Shown here: one piece after another, positions 12,679 through 26,311 of the stretch
Layout of the letters: each line of letters begins with the position of its first letter
Position numbering within the stretch: the stretch's first letter is position 1
From: Symbiodinium natans
Taxonomy: Eukaryota > Sar > Dinophyceae > Suessiales > Symbiodiniaceae
Assembly: GCA_905221605.1 (NCBI GenBank)
Contig: CAJNDS010002370.1
Location: 1 to 64,000, forward strand
Reading direction: 5' to 3'
Length of the DNA: 64,000 nucleotides
Notes under the pieces: model-generated
Told to the model about the DNA's origin: nothing
What the model saw: the letters and a program-made list of their open reading frames with translations, nothing else
The model's database searches: none
Made by a program: the position numbers and the translations under genes

Positions 12679-12801
12679 TTGGGCACACCAGGGACACTCT
12701 GGGGTTGGGCACTCCAGCAAGGACACTCTGGGGTTGGGCACTCCAGCAACACTCTGGGATTGGGGACTCCAGGGACACTCTCGGGTTCGGCCCTCCAGGG
12801 A
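12679..12801. repeat. About 30-bp minisatellite
   Basis: Four imperfect copies of a unit containing TTGGGCACTCCAG and GACACTCTGGGG in tandem. Long frames crossing it on the minus strand (12428-13137) are repeat translations. Confidence 0.8.
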
Positions 12802-12922
12802 TGAGCGAGGAGTAGACCGGCGAGGAGAACGGGCGAGGAGAAGAGTTGAATTTAGAATATAACAACCCCACACCGAGGGTCGGGAAAAACCGCGGCCGCG
12901 GCACAGCCATGCCACCAGATTT

Positions 12923-13030
12923 AGGAGAGAGAGAGAGAGAGAGAGAGAAAAAAAAAGAGAGGGAGGGAGAGAGAGAGAGGGGGAGAGAGAGAGAGAGAGA
13001 AAGGGAAAGGCGAGAGGGAGAGAGAGAGAG
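12923..13030. repeat. (GA)n-rich purine tract
   Basis: About 108 bp of almost pure AG dinucleotides with short A and G runs. Its translation (Glu/Arg one way, Ser/Leu the other) explains the frames crossing it. Confidence 0.9.
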
Positions 13031-13034
13031 CGGC

Positions 13035-16000
13035 TATGAGTATCAACGAGATTCAACGAGCACACATTCCTCTGGCTGTCTGAGAACTCAGAACAAGTCC
13101 TCCATGCATGTAATCCGGTTGTACCACTTGCATGCAAAAACTGTGTCCAGCATGTCTGCCTGAAAAGGGTTTCTTCAGTCCCTGAAGCCTTGCACTCCGA
13201 ATCCCTAACGAAGTAAAGCCCTCAACTCGGAGAAGGCTTCGGTAATCTTAACGGCCACCACTGTCTCGCATCCCAGCATACATAGGTTCATGCACATTCG
13301 GATGCACCGATCGCTCACATTCAGAAAAAGGGGAGCAACAAAGCGTACTCGTCGTATCAATGCCAAACAGCCAATGCCAGAGGAACGATCGTACCCCAAT
13401 GGCGCAAAATTCAAGACAAAGCGTGGGCAACACACCGTAAACAAGCGAAAGCTGTGCTAAGCCTGCTCGGGCTATCATAAAAAACAGCGCAGTACATGCC
13501 AGCGTTCACTTGGGCAAAGCCACCCCGCTTCATCTTGCTTCAACCAAGCAAAGCTCCTTTGGTCAAGACTGGTTGGGTTGATGCATTTCAATTTCGGACA
13601 GGTGCTTCCAAAACTGAGCCATGAGTTGTGACTGGGCCCCCTGTACAGCGGCAAGAACATGGCAGCAAGCGATGGCACTCTGCGACTATGCGAATCCTCA
13701 TCAGGAGAGATCCTTTCAGGGTCGGACTGTGGCTTCCGCCGGTCGTTGCGGCATCACCTTCTGCCTGTGGAGCATTTGGTGGATTCACGTGGATTCCATG
13801 TACTACTTCTACGTAGTACATACCCTGTCTGCATTGAATGCACAGAAGAGCATCCATAGTACACAGAGTAGTCACCAGGCATCACTAAGTTCCACCATGC
13901 CATCCCTCACAAAATTCCAGTTCAGCTGCAAAGATAAACCTTCGAGAGAAACATTTCCAGGAGCCCTTTGCTTCCACCAGCCCCCCAGACCCCATCCTGC
14001 GAGCCCGAATATCACTTGCATAATTTTCCCATACTGCCCCACATGCCCTACTTCAAGTGTAGGCTTGGTATGGCTGCGCCGAAGCCAGTCACATTAACAA
14101 TCGCTCAGTTTGTCAACATTTGTCAAGGCCTTTTCAATTTTTGGCCTGGGACAATGTCAATTCGGTGTTGCAATCCATGCGGCTTAGCACAACTCAAATA
14201 GAAGAACGAAGGCAACTAAACAACTGGTTCTGCTGTCATCTGTTGCTGCAGCCCGTTTACGGGTTGTCACTCTGGACCAGATTCCCCTGATTATGCCCTG
14301 CCATCCCACTTGCCCTTCGCAAAGCAACCAGCTAGCTCCTAGGTGCGCTTCAACGTCAATGCTGTAAACCAAACTATTTTGCCAGGCCTATAAGTCTGTA
14401 GAGATTGGTTGCGCTTGCCCTTGCGCCCCCTTTCACCGTGCTAGCCCCAAGGTCTTGGTTTCTTTGACTGTCAGTGCTTCTACTTCGAAGAAATCGTCTG
14501 TTCATCGACGCGTCCATACGAGCGACTGTCAAAATTCCAGTTGTCGGGCCTTGGCTGCGCAATAGGTGAGGTTCGTTTTTTGGTGCTCCCCGTCGCTTTA
14601 CAGGGGATTGTTTCGGGCGAGCCGTCAGTACCACTCAAACTCTTTGCAGGGGCTTTTCTTGAGCCTTCATCATGCAAATGTCCTCCCAAGGTTTGTCGCA
14701 ACTACCATAGTCGTTTGTGGGAGTCTTGTGTCTCGAAGCCCTGAAGCCTGCCATGCCACTTCTTCTGTTCACGAGGAGTTGCCTTCCTGCACTGCTGCGA
14801 TCTGCTGCGGTTGTTCTTGTGCTGTTAACTGACATCGGCCTGTCTAGGTATCTCCCCGACACAGCGCATTCTGGATGCTCGACTAACACGACTGGTTTGG
14901 ATCGGCGCCTCTTTCCAATGCAGCTCCAGGGCCCGTGAACGCAAGGCCAATCCCAAGTTCACCTGCTCACAGAATTTTGCCTAAACTTGGCAAAAGCATC
15001 TGGCAAGACTTCTCGCATTGCTTGGTATGCTGGGTGCTGTGCAAACTGCAAAACACGGTGCTGGGTGTTTCGGGCGGCACCTTGGCATTCCTTTTCGGAT
15101 CTCGGGGGAGCTTTGGGTGTCGTAGCTGGGCAGGAATCACCGCCTGAGAGCAGAACAGTTTCAAGTCCATGGCTAGTCAAACGAAAAAACTGAGGCAGGT
15201 GGCGATGACAAGATTCTTGCCTTTCTGATCCTTGACAGGAATTTCAACCGTCCACCTGGACTGCAGCGACAGCTGTTCAGATTTGAGCTTGGACTGTGCA
15301 GCCGCAAGACAATATGCCTTTGCATTCCATGGCGCGAAAACCCTCGTGACCCCTCCACGGTACAGATTCGCCTACAAACGAAATTCCCCAACAGCGATTC
15401 AGCCATCGATCGCCCGTCATCGCTTTGGCTGTGTTTCTTTTCGTTATGTCGCTATGCTCGACAAGAGCATCGCGAATGTATATAATAAGTTGCCGTACGT
15501 GACAGCATGCAATAATTACTCTCGATTTCAAGATTCTGGCAAGCCTGAGAGTGAGGTCAGGCCTGGGTCTAGCATCAACGCGCTCTTTGCCAAAGTCGTA
15601 GTAGAGCTTCGCGAGCATTTGTCATAAATCATGCTAGCCCCTCCACTCCAAGCGGCCTGTCCAGCCACTCCACGTAGTTCAGCACTTCGCACTCGATGCC
15701 CTTCAGCTTCAAGGAGCCGTACCTGCGAACTCCTCTCTCAGTGCTCTCTTAGTGCTCTCCAGAAGTGACACGAATTCTAAAGCATTGTAAAGAAACAGAA
15801 CTGTAAAGCACTCCGAGTTGCGTCAAGGGGAAGAGTGCACATTGGGGCACTCTCCACCAAGGAGCTGTCTTTTTTGGCCCACCTGGATATCGTCGGGATC
15901 ATCACCTGGTGCAATTTGATGCCATGTGAAAACATGTGAACAAAAACCAGACGTCCTCAAGTTCTCCTCAAGTCCTGTCGCATAAAACGCGGATGCACGT

Positions 16001-19000
16001 CTGCTAGATCAGCTTCAGGGCCTCCCTCTCCCACGTCGCGCAAGAGGTCCCACCTGCAAGCAGTTCTCGCATATTTTCCCATCCTCTGCCTTTTGCAGCC
16101 TTTTGCATCCTGCGCCGATTTAAAGAACTTGCGCTTTGTCATCTAGCCTTGCCAAGGCTGAGCCCGTGCGTACCCGTGCGTCTTGGAGTCTCCGGCCCCA
16201 CACCGTCCCAAAACGTACACTAAGGCTACTAGGGACCCTTGGATTCCCGCATTTTCGGGCCGCGTCCTCACTAGGGGCCTTTTCAAAAGGGCTTGCCATG
16301 GCCTGCAAAGCCAAAAAGTGGCAACTCCTTGTTGGTCTCGCCGTCGATCGTACTGAATCACTCCGTCGCTACACTACGGACTCAGGTTGGGTCAGCACGG
16401 CAGCTTGAAGTCGCCAGCTGCTCTCCGTAAGTTTGTTGATTCCTCTCACACCAATCCTCCGCTCATGGCTCCTCAACGCTTGCGGTGTCATGAGTGCATT
16501 TCGTGCGGGAACTTGGAAACTCATGGAAGCATACCTTCCCCACCCCATATCTCAAATGGCTGCACATACTGCCACGAGTTTCGAGATGTCCGTGCTGTTG
16601 CTGCAGGGCTCGAAACTTCCTGAACTTTGAACTTTGTGCCTGGATCCAGCAGACTTGCCGGCCATCGCTGTGAGCTGCAAATCGCAGACCTCGGGCAGAA
16701 ACGTCATCAGTTTGCCATCCGGTGGCCTTTGGAGATGTCACTTAAAGCCAGGAGAGAGAATCGCGCGCGCGATAGTGGAATCTCGCCCAAAGGTCCTTTG
16801 TGTCCAGCCTCCAACAGCGATGCATCTTTGTGATGAGTCGGGTGTGACTAGTAATCAGTCACATCTGTCTCGCGGGTCGCCTTGAAGATGCGAATGCGAT
16901 CTGTCCACAGCTTCTCCACGAAGCAAAGCTCACCAACATCCAAGTCCTGACCCACCTGCAGTCAACATGAGACAACCCTCAGAGTCCGCAATGTGCACAC
17001 AAGAGCTCACATGCATCGCTGCAAGGCTGCCTCCATGTCAGCATCTCGATGGAATGTCATCACCCGCCACCATCCTTCTAGCTTGCGTGGGATCGACTCG
17101 TCATCCGCGGGACCTTCGCTGTGTGACCTGCATCCATTGAATCATGCCGAAACGTGCCAAAGTCCGAATCATGAAGTCTGACGGGGAACACGCATCTGAG
17201 GAAAAGGCTGAGCATCAACCCACCAAGGAGTCGGCCTGCTGATTGTGGGCAAGAAACACGTGGTCGAAGTTGATGAGGCACCCGAGGCTCCAACACATCG
17301 GACTTCCAGCATGCACCAGCTCCTGTGAATGGGCATGGCGAATCCTCTTGGTCCACCTGCCGCCATGGAGCACTGGAGAAAGAACGCAACACGAAGCAAG
17401 GTGCCATGAACATCCTGGTCGTAAGCTGCAAGATGCTGACTTTCTGTGGGCACCGGCCAAAACCCGCTGGCATGCTCGGAGATCCGGATCTACACTATTG
17501 ACATCGGCAGACAAGCGCTGCACACAATCGTTATTTGTTGTATTCGTGGTTCTGGACGACTGAAATTATTTGTCATGGAGCTTTCATCAGAGCAAGATGA
17601 TGAGAAAAAGAGGCAATCAATGCATGGGTTAAACGGAATGTATGGTCCCAGCCGCGCCTGGTGTGGTGGCAGTTCTGTGCCTCCACTCGTTGCGTAGTGT
17701 CGCACTTCATCGCTGGTCTGACAAGAGAAGTTGCTCTTTCAAGGCAAACGAGTGGAACTAACTACATTTTTGCTCCCTTTTCTTTGGCTGGGGGGAGGGA
17801 GGGGACGGGACCTCTGCATTTTCAAAAGGATCATTGCTTCCTCTACCCGTTTAACGGGTAACCTCTAATTCCACGGGCGCAACAGACCCCCTGCTTTTTC
17901 AAGGAAGTCATACGGTTTCTCCAAAGGATTCGCATGCTGCTGGTTTACACGGCTGTTGAGTCTGGGGCCTTGTGAGGCTCACCAGGGGATGGTGACCCGA
18001 GAGCATGCTCCGGGAGAACATTAGACCCGTCACCAGGCTACGTTTCCAAAGCTACGTCTTATGTGCTCGTAGATTCTGCGAGAATACATGCGAAGTGGAG
18101 GAAAACAAGTTGACATATGCGCACAGAGATATGCACGGTACTAGGAGCAGATGCTAAGGACGAAACGGCAGAGCAAATGAGTTCGCTGAGGTTTAGGATA
18201 GGCGCTCAACTGCGAAGCCCCTAAATCCTGGAAAGGAGCAGCTGATGGGCCGATCAGTCAGGGTGGGCTGGGTAGGGCAAGAAACCCTTGCCACTCTTGG
18301 TAAGAGACGGCCAGAGTTCTTTCAACCAAACTGGTAAGAGACGGCGTGTGAGATGATACACGTGCACCATCGTGCGCCTTAAGCTTGCCAAGCTGAACGC
18401 ATGCTGTACATTCCCTCGGCTGCTTAGTCTAACGTTAACTCCTTTTTTCTGCAATTTCGAATGTCATCTCCAGTGCCGTAGAACCGGCCAAACTTTCCGT
18501 AAAAATACGTGTGTCTGGTGCCTGAGAATTTAGGTTGCTGGAATGATTTAGGTAACAAAAACTGCGATAAAAAAGCCTAAAGTTCGACCTAACTTTTAGG
18601 CAACACATAGGTTACAAATCACAACTGAAGTCTTTACTTGTGGTCAAAGTTGCCATAACGTGACTGTTTGATTGACGCGTGTCGGGCCAAAAAGGGTTGC
18701 CCGTGTAGTTGCTTTGCCTCCCTGCTGTACCTTTTGGAAACATGGAAAAAAGCACCATCAACAACCTCGAACAGCTTGAGCGGATTGACTGCCTGGAGTC
18801 CACGTAGTTGGCCTAGAAACTGGTCACAAACCGTGACCCGATTTTGCATCCTGGATGTGCTGGGGTTGCTCAACAAATACGATTTCGCGGCGCCTGCCAC
18901 GCTTTCCTACATTCCCCTAACCCGTTACCTCACGCGTTCTGTTTTGGGGTTCTTCTTGGTGCCACACGTATGCCTAGTACGCCCTCCCTGAAATACAGGC

Positions 19001-22000
19001 ATTCCAATCACGCGGTGAACAGATGCGTAAAGCCACAATTCGCTCCAAGGACTTCCGAGACGTGGACCCACGCTAAAGCATCGCCCCGGAGCGGCGTCTC
19101 GAAGTCTGCCTCAGAGAAATGAGCTTGAAGATGCTTCGAAAACGCTTGCAGCTCCCGACTCACTCATCTCCTGCCTGTCGCCACAACCCAACCCAATTGA
19201 TGGCTGTTGCCAGGGCCTTGTCGGAGATCAAGGCACGTGCGCTGTGCAAAGCTTGTGTTTTTCGTAAATGTCGCCTTTTCTAGATCTTATAGAAGCATGG
19301 TACCAGAGGCCTCAATCTGACGCGCATGCTCTGGTTGAGAAGCCATCAGTGCCGCGGACTGTTGCTTGCTGACAGGTTATTTTGCGGGAATCAGAAGCAG
19401 TCTGCCACGCTTTTCAACGATGCGTAAGCAGGCATGCCGCTGCGCGAACTTCGGTTTTTTAAATCCCCTCACGTAGTTTCAACGTTCAAAGCGCCCCAAT
19501 CAAATTTAGCTTCGAGCCTCGAGAAAGAGATGAAAGGCTTGACCGGCCACCCTTTACGTACAAAAATCATCATGCTCAGGATCATGCAAGAGAATTTGTA
19601 TGCCCAAACTTTGATGTGAACTTAGGCTTAGTATCGTGAGCGCATTATATGTAGCTTGAGCTAAAGAAGGCTCCGCATGCAGACAGAGGTTAATTCCAGG
19701 CATGTCTCAAGACGTGAAAACCAAAGCAAAACCTCACGCAGCCCAACGCCCAAAGTGAAAGCCTACAGTAACAGATCAAGCCGATGAAGTGCAGGTTCTT
19801 GTGGGCTTAAGGCTTAAGGAGTTGGATTTCGCTCCGGGTCAGCGCTGAGGGCAGAGTCTCGCTCTGTTTAGGGGCTTAGGGATGCATGTCGTCAGAATCT
19901 AGGGCTTGGGATGGATTGTGTTGGTGAAGGCAATAAGAGGTGCATTATCTGACGTTTAGGCTAGCTAGGGGATCGGTGCTTAGGTTAGGTCGCTCCTGCT
20001 TTCGCAGTTTAGCAACCAACTGTTCTGGGCATTTTTGGCAGAAATGAACGACTCTGAGAGACGTTGTTGGTGATACTGCCGTGGCACTCGGGTCGCTGGC
20101 TCAACTTTCTTTGGCCTGCCAAGCATTCACTGGCTGAAGCGTTTGCTTTGTTTAAACTCATGTGACTCAGTGCCTGGACCTTGGCCTTCTGCCTAATCAG
20201 GGCCTATGGCCCATATCCTCAATCCCAACGGCCTCAGCCTTTTGCCGCTTCACCATCCCCTGCCATGTTGTCCACAATGCAAAAGTATCACGCACGCCCT
20301 TTTCACTATCACGCCACTGGACATCGATGAGGCAGGAGGAACGTGTTTGAGTCCCTGGCGTTGCTTTTTTTCTTAACTACCTTCTTTGCCTTCTTCGCTG
20401 TGTTCGGAAGCACCTGAAGACGTGTGCAATTTGGCAAACTCCACCCAGGACAGCCCACACAAGTTTGCTGCGAGCCCTTGCTAAATCAAGAGCACCATCA
20501 ACGGTGTTGCCACTATGTCTCCCAGAACCTATCGGATACAGGTCGACCTCACTCGTGGAATCTTGCGAGAGGCTTATACCATGTTTGCAGAGCTGTTCCC
20601 ACGACGTTGCTTTGTTTGTTGAGGTGCCGTGCACGACACAGGATCTTGGTTTCACTGCCTCCCCAAGTATTCAGAGGAAACTATACAAGCGGACAGACGA
20701 CCCAGGGCCGGACACACAAATTTCGAGGGTCCAGTGATCCAGGCACCGACTGTTCAAATAACAGCTTGCGCAAGGAGATGCGCAGAACGAGGCCGGAACC
20801 GGTCTTCGTGGTCTTTGCTCGTTGGCAGCGTCAAGCAACTCGTTGTTGGGCTGCCCTTGTGTTCGCTTCTCTCGTTTATCTCGGAGCTTGCTTTTCTTGC
20901 TGAGAGGCTCCTCCGCCTGAACAAGTCCACATATCCGGCATGCCCATGCTGTCCGACGACCCTCACCAAGTCTCCTACATGCAAGCACCTCAAACCGCAG
21001 GCCTCATTGGCCATGCCTGCAGACTCACTGCGCGGTGGGTACTTCTGTTGGAACCCACGCGCATCCATGAGGTTCTGTCCTTGCAAGCTTTTTGCGGAGC
21101 AGCAGACGACTCACTCAACGCAACGCATCTTCTATGAGTATTTGCGTCTGTTTTGGATTCTTTGGATGTTCTCTACCTGTTCGGGGGCGTGCCTAGGTGG
21201 ATGGCGATTGTTGAGCTGAGGCTTTCGAGGCAAAACTTACAGTTGTGGAGCGAGCCTTTAAACCCGCCGAGGCCTTCGGGCAGTAGGTGTCTGGGGAGCA
21301 GGCAATCCACCTCCCTTCCTACCCCCCCTAGCCGGCAGGTGTCCGGGAGCGGACAGTGCGTCAGAGCCAGGGGCAAATTTGAGCGCCACCAGGGGGCGGA
21401 CACCAGGTTCATCGTTCCGTTCTGCGTCCATACTGCCGAAACTTTTATCCCTTTCCTGTCATCAACATCCACCCTGTCTACTCATCCCTCTGCGCCCTCC
21501 CACCTGTGCCCTCCACCCTGCCATCCCTGCCTTCCTACTTCCCCAGAGGATGGTTGCACGAAACCAATTTAACACTCTCTTAGCGCCCTGACGCCTAACA
21601 GATCCTAACAGCACCTTCGCGCCCGCGATCTCCGGTGTGGGTTGCCTCGCCGCTGGGCAGGCCCCGGCCGAGGCGGGTCGCATAGCGCTAGAGTTATTTC
21701 TTTCGATCATCCCCACCCTATGGCTACCTGATGTGGGAGCCATCCTGCCATTCCTGCCGCTTTCAGTCAAGTAATTGCGGAGACTTCGCCCGCAAAGCCT
21801 TGCTTGGTCATGGGTGCTCTAGTGCCACGGCCTCACTACCGTTACTTCGGTCACGCAGACATGTGACACATAGCAGCCACAGTCACAGCAAACCCTGTAG
21901 CTAACGTTGTTTTGGAAGGGTCGACTTGCGAGGAACCAAGCTGAACATCTTCAAGCGACAGCGCTGAGAATTCCCCTGTGTTGATTCAAGCTGTGACATG

Positions 22001-22940
22001 TGGAGGTTGTGAGCTCGAGCCCCTCAGTTATGGCACACCACGCCGCAGAGGCCGAAGCCGAAGCTACTTAACAAATTACTTGTGAAGGCAACAGTAGTTA
22101 GTCAACTACTTGTGAGGGCAAAGGCGACGACCACTGTGGTGGCTAGAGCCGTTACTCCGGCCACTTACAGGTCTGCACCTACATGCGCCTACACTGCAGT
22201 CAGAAGACGCGGTGTCCTGAGCACAAGCCAGAGTTTGGCCCTTTGCCCTCATCACTTCTATCATGACTGCATCCTCGTGTGCAAAACTGATATCAGCGGG
22301 AAAGATAATATCATCACCTGCACGCCAGCGTGCCGTCCACCGCTGGATGCCCGACCGAAGCGAGTTCACTCCTCTGCCGAGCTGCGAATCACCGTCTGCT
22401 GCCGTCGTCCGCAGGGTTCATTCGCTCGACTACGATTGGATGATTCGGTCGCTTCAGGTCTGCTGCCAGCAGGGCAAGAGAAGGACCGCTAGCGAAGCCA
22501 GCGCCCTTGCACTATTTCATAGCAATTTCTGGCCTATTCTGGCCTGACCTTTTCGGTGTGCATGGGAACGGGTAGACCAGCTTCCAGGAGCACACCGTTT
22601 AAAATTCTCAACAGTGCAGAAGTATGGCTTGGTAGAACCTCGTCGCCGGAAGGCAGGCAGACACTAGGCTGAGCAAAGGATCTGACATGAATTGTCCCGG
22701 CATCAGAGAAAATGCAAAACATTCACCAGGCGCCCCTGTCGCCTCTGCGAGCCTATGTGTTCGACATGCGCCCCGTAAAGTCTCCTCGCTGGTATAGTTC
22801 GATACCGCATGACCTCTCACATGCTCGGACATGAAGGTCCCATCGCAAAGATCAGCTGCGGAGATCTGTGGTCGCAGAAGTCGCATAAAGGGCCCGGTAA
22901 GACCCTGTAGGACCGATACAACGTTGAAAAAAACAGCAAT
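13035..22940. other. Long stretch without recognisable genes
   Basis: Nearly 10 kb of complex sequence. Frames of 80-200 codons exist, for example 13205-13444 minus, 15277-15618 minus, 18634-18900 minus, 20671-20988 minus (lysine-rich) and 20629-21219 plus. None carries a motif I can name, and opposite-strand frames overlap them. Since real genes nearby have exons of 50-150 bp, small exons may be missed. The segment 19,800-20,000 has GGGCTTAGG-type telomere-like fragments. Confidence 0.45.
21667..21720. repeat. Dispersed repeat, copy 1
   Basis: GGCCGAGGCGGGTCGC followed by ATAGCGCT, then TATTTCTTTCGATCATCCCC. The same block recurs near 31,632 and 31,975; the third copy also shares the TCGATCATCCCC tail. 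It may be part of a short interspersed element. Confidence 0.6.
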
Positions 22941-22943
22941 TTT

Positions 22944-22972
22944 CATCATCATCATTATCATCATCATCATCA
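22944..22972. repeat. (ATC)n microsatellite
   Basis: CATCATCATC with one ATT interruption. It creates polyisoleucine and polymethionine in crossing frames. Confidence 0.9.
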
Positions 22973-23739
22973 AGATTTCGAAATTTCGACCCAAGGGGGA
23001 CAGAGCCGACAAAAAGTGCCAAAAAGTGCCATGCAAAAGTTCCAATGCGAAATCAAACAAGCGCTTCCCCAAATCTTTTCCTACAAGTACAGGACTTGTA
23101 GGACCAGTCAGTCTCATCACCGCTGCCCGGCTGAACGGAGCTTTTGAAAGGGACCTTCGGTTGGGCGCTGTTGGCCCGGTGTCCCACTTGCCGGCACATG
23201 GGCCTCATGAGCCAACGCTCTTGTCAGCGCCTGGTGTCCAACACTTGGTGTTCCCAGCCCTGTGTCCAGAACGGCACTTGCCCCCAGGTGCCCGTTAAAA
23301 GCGGGGCCTTCTGAGTCTTCTGTAGGCCACGTGCAGAGGAGCCCAGATTGTTTTGCACAATTTTCACAATTTGTTTTCCGGGCGAAACCAAGGGAACAAG
23401 AGTTGATTCGTTACACCCCGCATGACCTATTGCAAGAAAAGCATCTCAAGCAACCATAGCGTTGTGTGGCAGAAGTCGCAAGACACAGGATTTAGGAGCG
23501 AGGATTTGTTTTGTCAATTTTTCTGGTTTTGTTTTGCGATTGTTTGTTTTCCCTTGCTTTTGTTTTGGTTTTCTGAACATGCCCTCTGGTTCTGCCTGTC
23601 CTCCTCCTCTGGTTGGAATTCTTTTGTGTGTATTCTGCTGGTTTTTGTTGGTGAATTTTGCTGGTTTTCAGCTTCCGCAGTCTCCCGAGCGGTACCGCAT
23701 GTCCGGAACCTGACCACATCTAATAACCCTTGGGGTAGC

Positions 23740-24480
23740 AACCCCCCCCCCCCCAATTTGCAAACATGGTGCTCGCATGATGGGTTTGGACGGGATTCTT
23801 ATTGTCTTAAAGCAAGCTTGCGCGCCTTCAACAGCTGGGAGGGTTTGGGGCCCCCACTCCCCCCCCATTTGCAAAGTGATGTTCGCAAAATGAGTTTTGG
23901 GAGCTATTCGTTGAACTAAACGCACGCTTGCACACCGGGAATTCCCCCCCCCCCACCCCATTTGCAGACACAATCTCGCAAGATGAGTTTTGCAAGGGAT
24001 TCGTAAGGCCTAGAAGCACGTTTGGGCGGCTTAGAAAAAAGCGAGGGGTTGGGGGGGCGCAGCCCCCCCATTTGTAAACACGATAGTTTTCAAATGGGAT
24101 TTGTTTGATCTAACAGCAAACAGCACGCTTGCACGGTTTTTAAAAAAGCGGGGTTTGGGGGGAGGGGGGGGGGGCAAGGCAAGGGATTCGTATAACCTCA
24201 AAGCACGCTTGCACAGCTTTAAAAAAAGCGGGGGGAATGCGGAGGGGCAGCCCCCCCCCCCCCCAACCATTTGCAAGCACAATGCTCGCCCCCAATGATG
24301 AGGCTTCATATGGTCTCGAAGCAAGCTTGCAAGGCTTAAAAGGGGGGGGGGGTTTGGGGGGGGGGGGGGGGCAGGCCCCCGCATTTGCAAACAAGATGCT
24401 AACAATGATGGGCTTGGAAGGGCCGGAGTGGTATATGGTCTTAGCATGTCTTAAAGCAAGCTTGCACAGCTGGACCGCAG
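23740..24480. repeat. About 115-bp tandem array with G/C homopolymers
   Basis: About six imperfect units. Each has a poly-C or poly-G run, then CATTTGCAAACA, then GATGAGTTTTG, a GGATTCGTA block and finally AAGCACGCTTGCAC. The homopolymers vary from 7 to about 20 bases between copies. All long frames here are artefacts of the repeat. A G7-CGCAG-C7 hairpin at 24,051-24,069 is the reverse complement of the core of the telomere-proximal hairpin at 1045-1079. Confidence 0.75.
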
Positions 24481-24639
24481 GACCGGTCTCTCCTGACCAG
24501 GGGAACGCAGGACCATTTGACCAGGATCGCAGGATCAGAGAACCAGAAGACCAGAGCCCAAGCCAGACCTAAGAAAAGGGAAAAGACAGAGCCAGACCTA
24601 GGCAAAAACAACACCGGACCCCGGCTAGAGCCGTAATCC

Positions 24640-24800
24640 CTTACCTCAAACACTCAAACCCTAAACCCCAATTACAAACCTAAATCCCTCGGGTTTACTA
24701 CTGCCCGGCCGCTGCGCCGAAGGGCGTTTGTTGTATCCTCACAGGTTCCACATACGGGTTTTGGGGGTCTAGGGTTTATGGTTTAAGGCGTAGGGTTTGT
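24640..24800. repeat. Interstitial telomere-like fragments
   Basis: CAAACCCTAAACCCCAA near 24,655 is followed by the opposite polarity (TAGGGTTTATGGTTTAAGG) near 24,770, so the fragments face each other. Confidence 0.55.
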
Positions 24801-24845
24801 AGGGTCAACCAAGAACGTGCCAAGCGAGCGGAACCCTAAACTCCT

Positions 24846-25478
24846 TCCATCCTTCCTTTATTCCTTTCTTTCTTTCTTTCTTTTTTTGTTTTATGTATTT
24901 CGTTCGTTTTTTTCTGTCTTTCTTGCTTTCTTGCTCTCTTTATGTATGTCTCTCGTTCTTTCTTTCTTTATTCCTTTCTTTCTTCCTCACTTCCTTCCTT
25001 TATTTCTTTATTTATGGTATTCTTTCTTTCTTGCTGCATTTTCTTTCTTCCTTTATTCCTCTTTCCTTCTTTTATTTATTTCTTTATTGCTGTCTTGCTG
25101 TCGTTGTTTCTCTCTTTCTTTCTTGTGCTTTTCTTTATTCCTTTCTTTCTTCCTCCATTCCTGCCTTTCCTTTTTGCTTTCTCTCTTTCTTTATTTGTTG
25201 TCTTTCTTTCTGTCTTTCTTTCTAGTCCTGCCTTTCTTTCTTTCTTTCTCGATTTTTTCTGTCTTTCTTTCTATTCCTGCCTTTCTTTATTTCTGTATTA
25301 CTTTCTATCTTTCTTTCTATTCCTGCCTTTATTTCTTTCTTTCTTGCTGTCTTTCTTTCTATTCCTGCCTTTCTTTCTTTCTTTCCTGGTGTTTTTCTTC
25401 CTCTTGCTTCCTTCCTTTCTGTCTTTCTTTCTTTTTTCCTGTCTTCCTGCCTTCCTTCCTTTCTTTCGTGCCTTAAAT
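24846..25478. repeat. Polypyrimidine (CTTT)n tract
   Basis: About 630 bp of T/C with unit TTTC or TTCC and scattered G/A. It yields long Phe/Leu/Ser-rich plus-strand frames up to 303 codons that are not genes. An A-rich block (25,485-25,535) follows directly. Confidence 0.9.
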
Positions 25479-25852
25479 TTGACCAAAAAACAGAAAAAAA
25501 AAAACAAAAACAGAAAAAAACACAAAAAAAACACGGTACCCCAGGATATCCCAGGATTTATGTGGGGCAGTGAGACTAAAGAAACCTGCGCTGTAACTCC
25601 CGTGAAGTCTGAGCCTTCGACGATGTTGCCTCTTCTTTTCACGCGCGGTCTTCTTGGTTCCAGCCTCAAGTACAGGCACAACTGGCGCCATGAGTGTAGA
25701 TTGACAACAACAATACAAAGAAACTGGCATTCAGCACCTGACAGCTTGCCCGCTCGTCGCCTGAATACTTTCGGTGCCGAGAGCTGCAAAGAAAGCCAAG
25801 GGCCAAGGAACGTCTGGCAGTCAACAAAACAGCATACAGAAGCCCGAAACTA

Positions 25853-26311
25853 AGGCTACGTCGGACCTATGGGTAGGTCTACCCTAGGCCTACGGGTAGC
25901 CTATGTACAGGCCTACGTCGAGGCTTTGCGAGGCTGCCTATAGGCCTATCCGTAGGCCTACGAGTGGGCTACTGGTAGGCCTCCCTGTAGGCCTACCAGT
26001 CGCCTGTTGACAGGCCTACCAGTAGGGCTGTGGATAGCCTACCGGTAGGCCTACCCGTAGGCCTACGGATAGGCTACAAGCAGGCCTATCCGTAGGGCTA
26101 TAGGTAGGCTACCGGCAGGCCTACCCGTAGGCCTATGGGTAGGCTACCGGTAGGCCTACCCGTAGGCCTGCGGGCAGGCTGCCGGTAGGCCTATCCGTAG
26201 GCCTACGGGTAGGCTACCGGCAGGCCTACCCGTAGGCCTACGGGTAGGCTACCGGTAGGCCTACCCACAGGCCTACGGGTAGGCGACCGGCAGCCCTACC
26301 CGCAGGCTTAT
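25853..26311. repeat. Left satellite arm of the palindrome, 35-bp unit
   Basis: About a dozen tandem copies of a unit built from AGGCCTACCCGT, AGGCCTACGGGT and AGGCTACCGG. Each unit contains the perfect 20-bp palindrome TACCCGTAGGCCTACGGGTA or a near version. The array reappears inverted at 26,696-27,083. Confidence 0.85.

Noticed and set aside
13650..13730. WD40-like segment (AASDGTLRLCESSSGEIL) on the plus strand
   Set aside because: A single short match on the strand opposite to all other genes, with no neighbouring repeats.
17215..17290. RNase H-like tail (FDHVFLAHNQQADSLV) on the minus strand
   Set aside because: Only the last motif is present; no reverse transcriptase or other RNase H motif nearby.
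20629..21219. 196-codon plus-strand frame
   Set aside because: No domain, Cys-rich by composition, and overlapped by equally long minus-strand frames.
24817..25853. Plus-strand frames up to 303 codons, Phe/Leu/Ser-rich
   Set aside because: They are translations of the CTTT pyrimidine tract in three frames, with no complexity.
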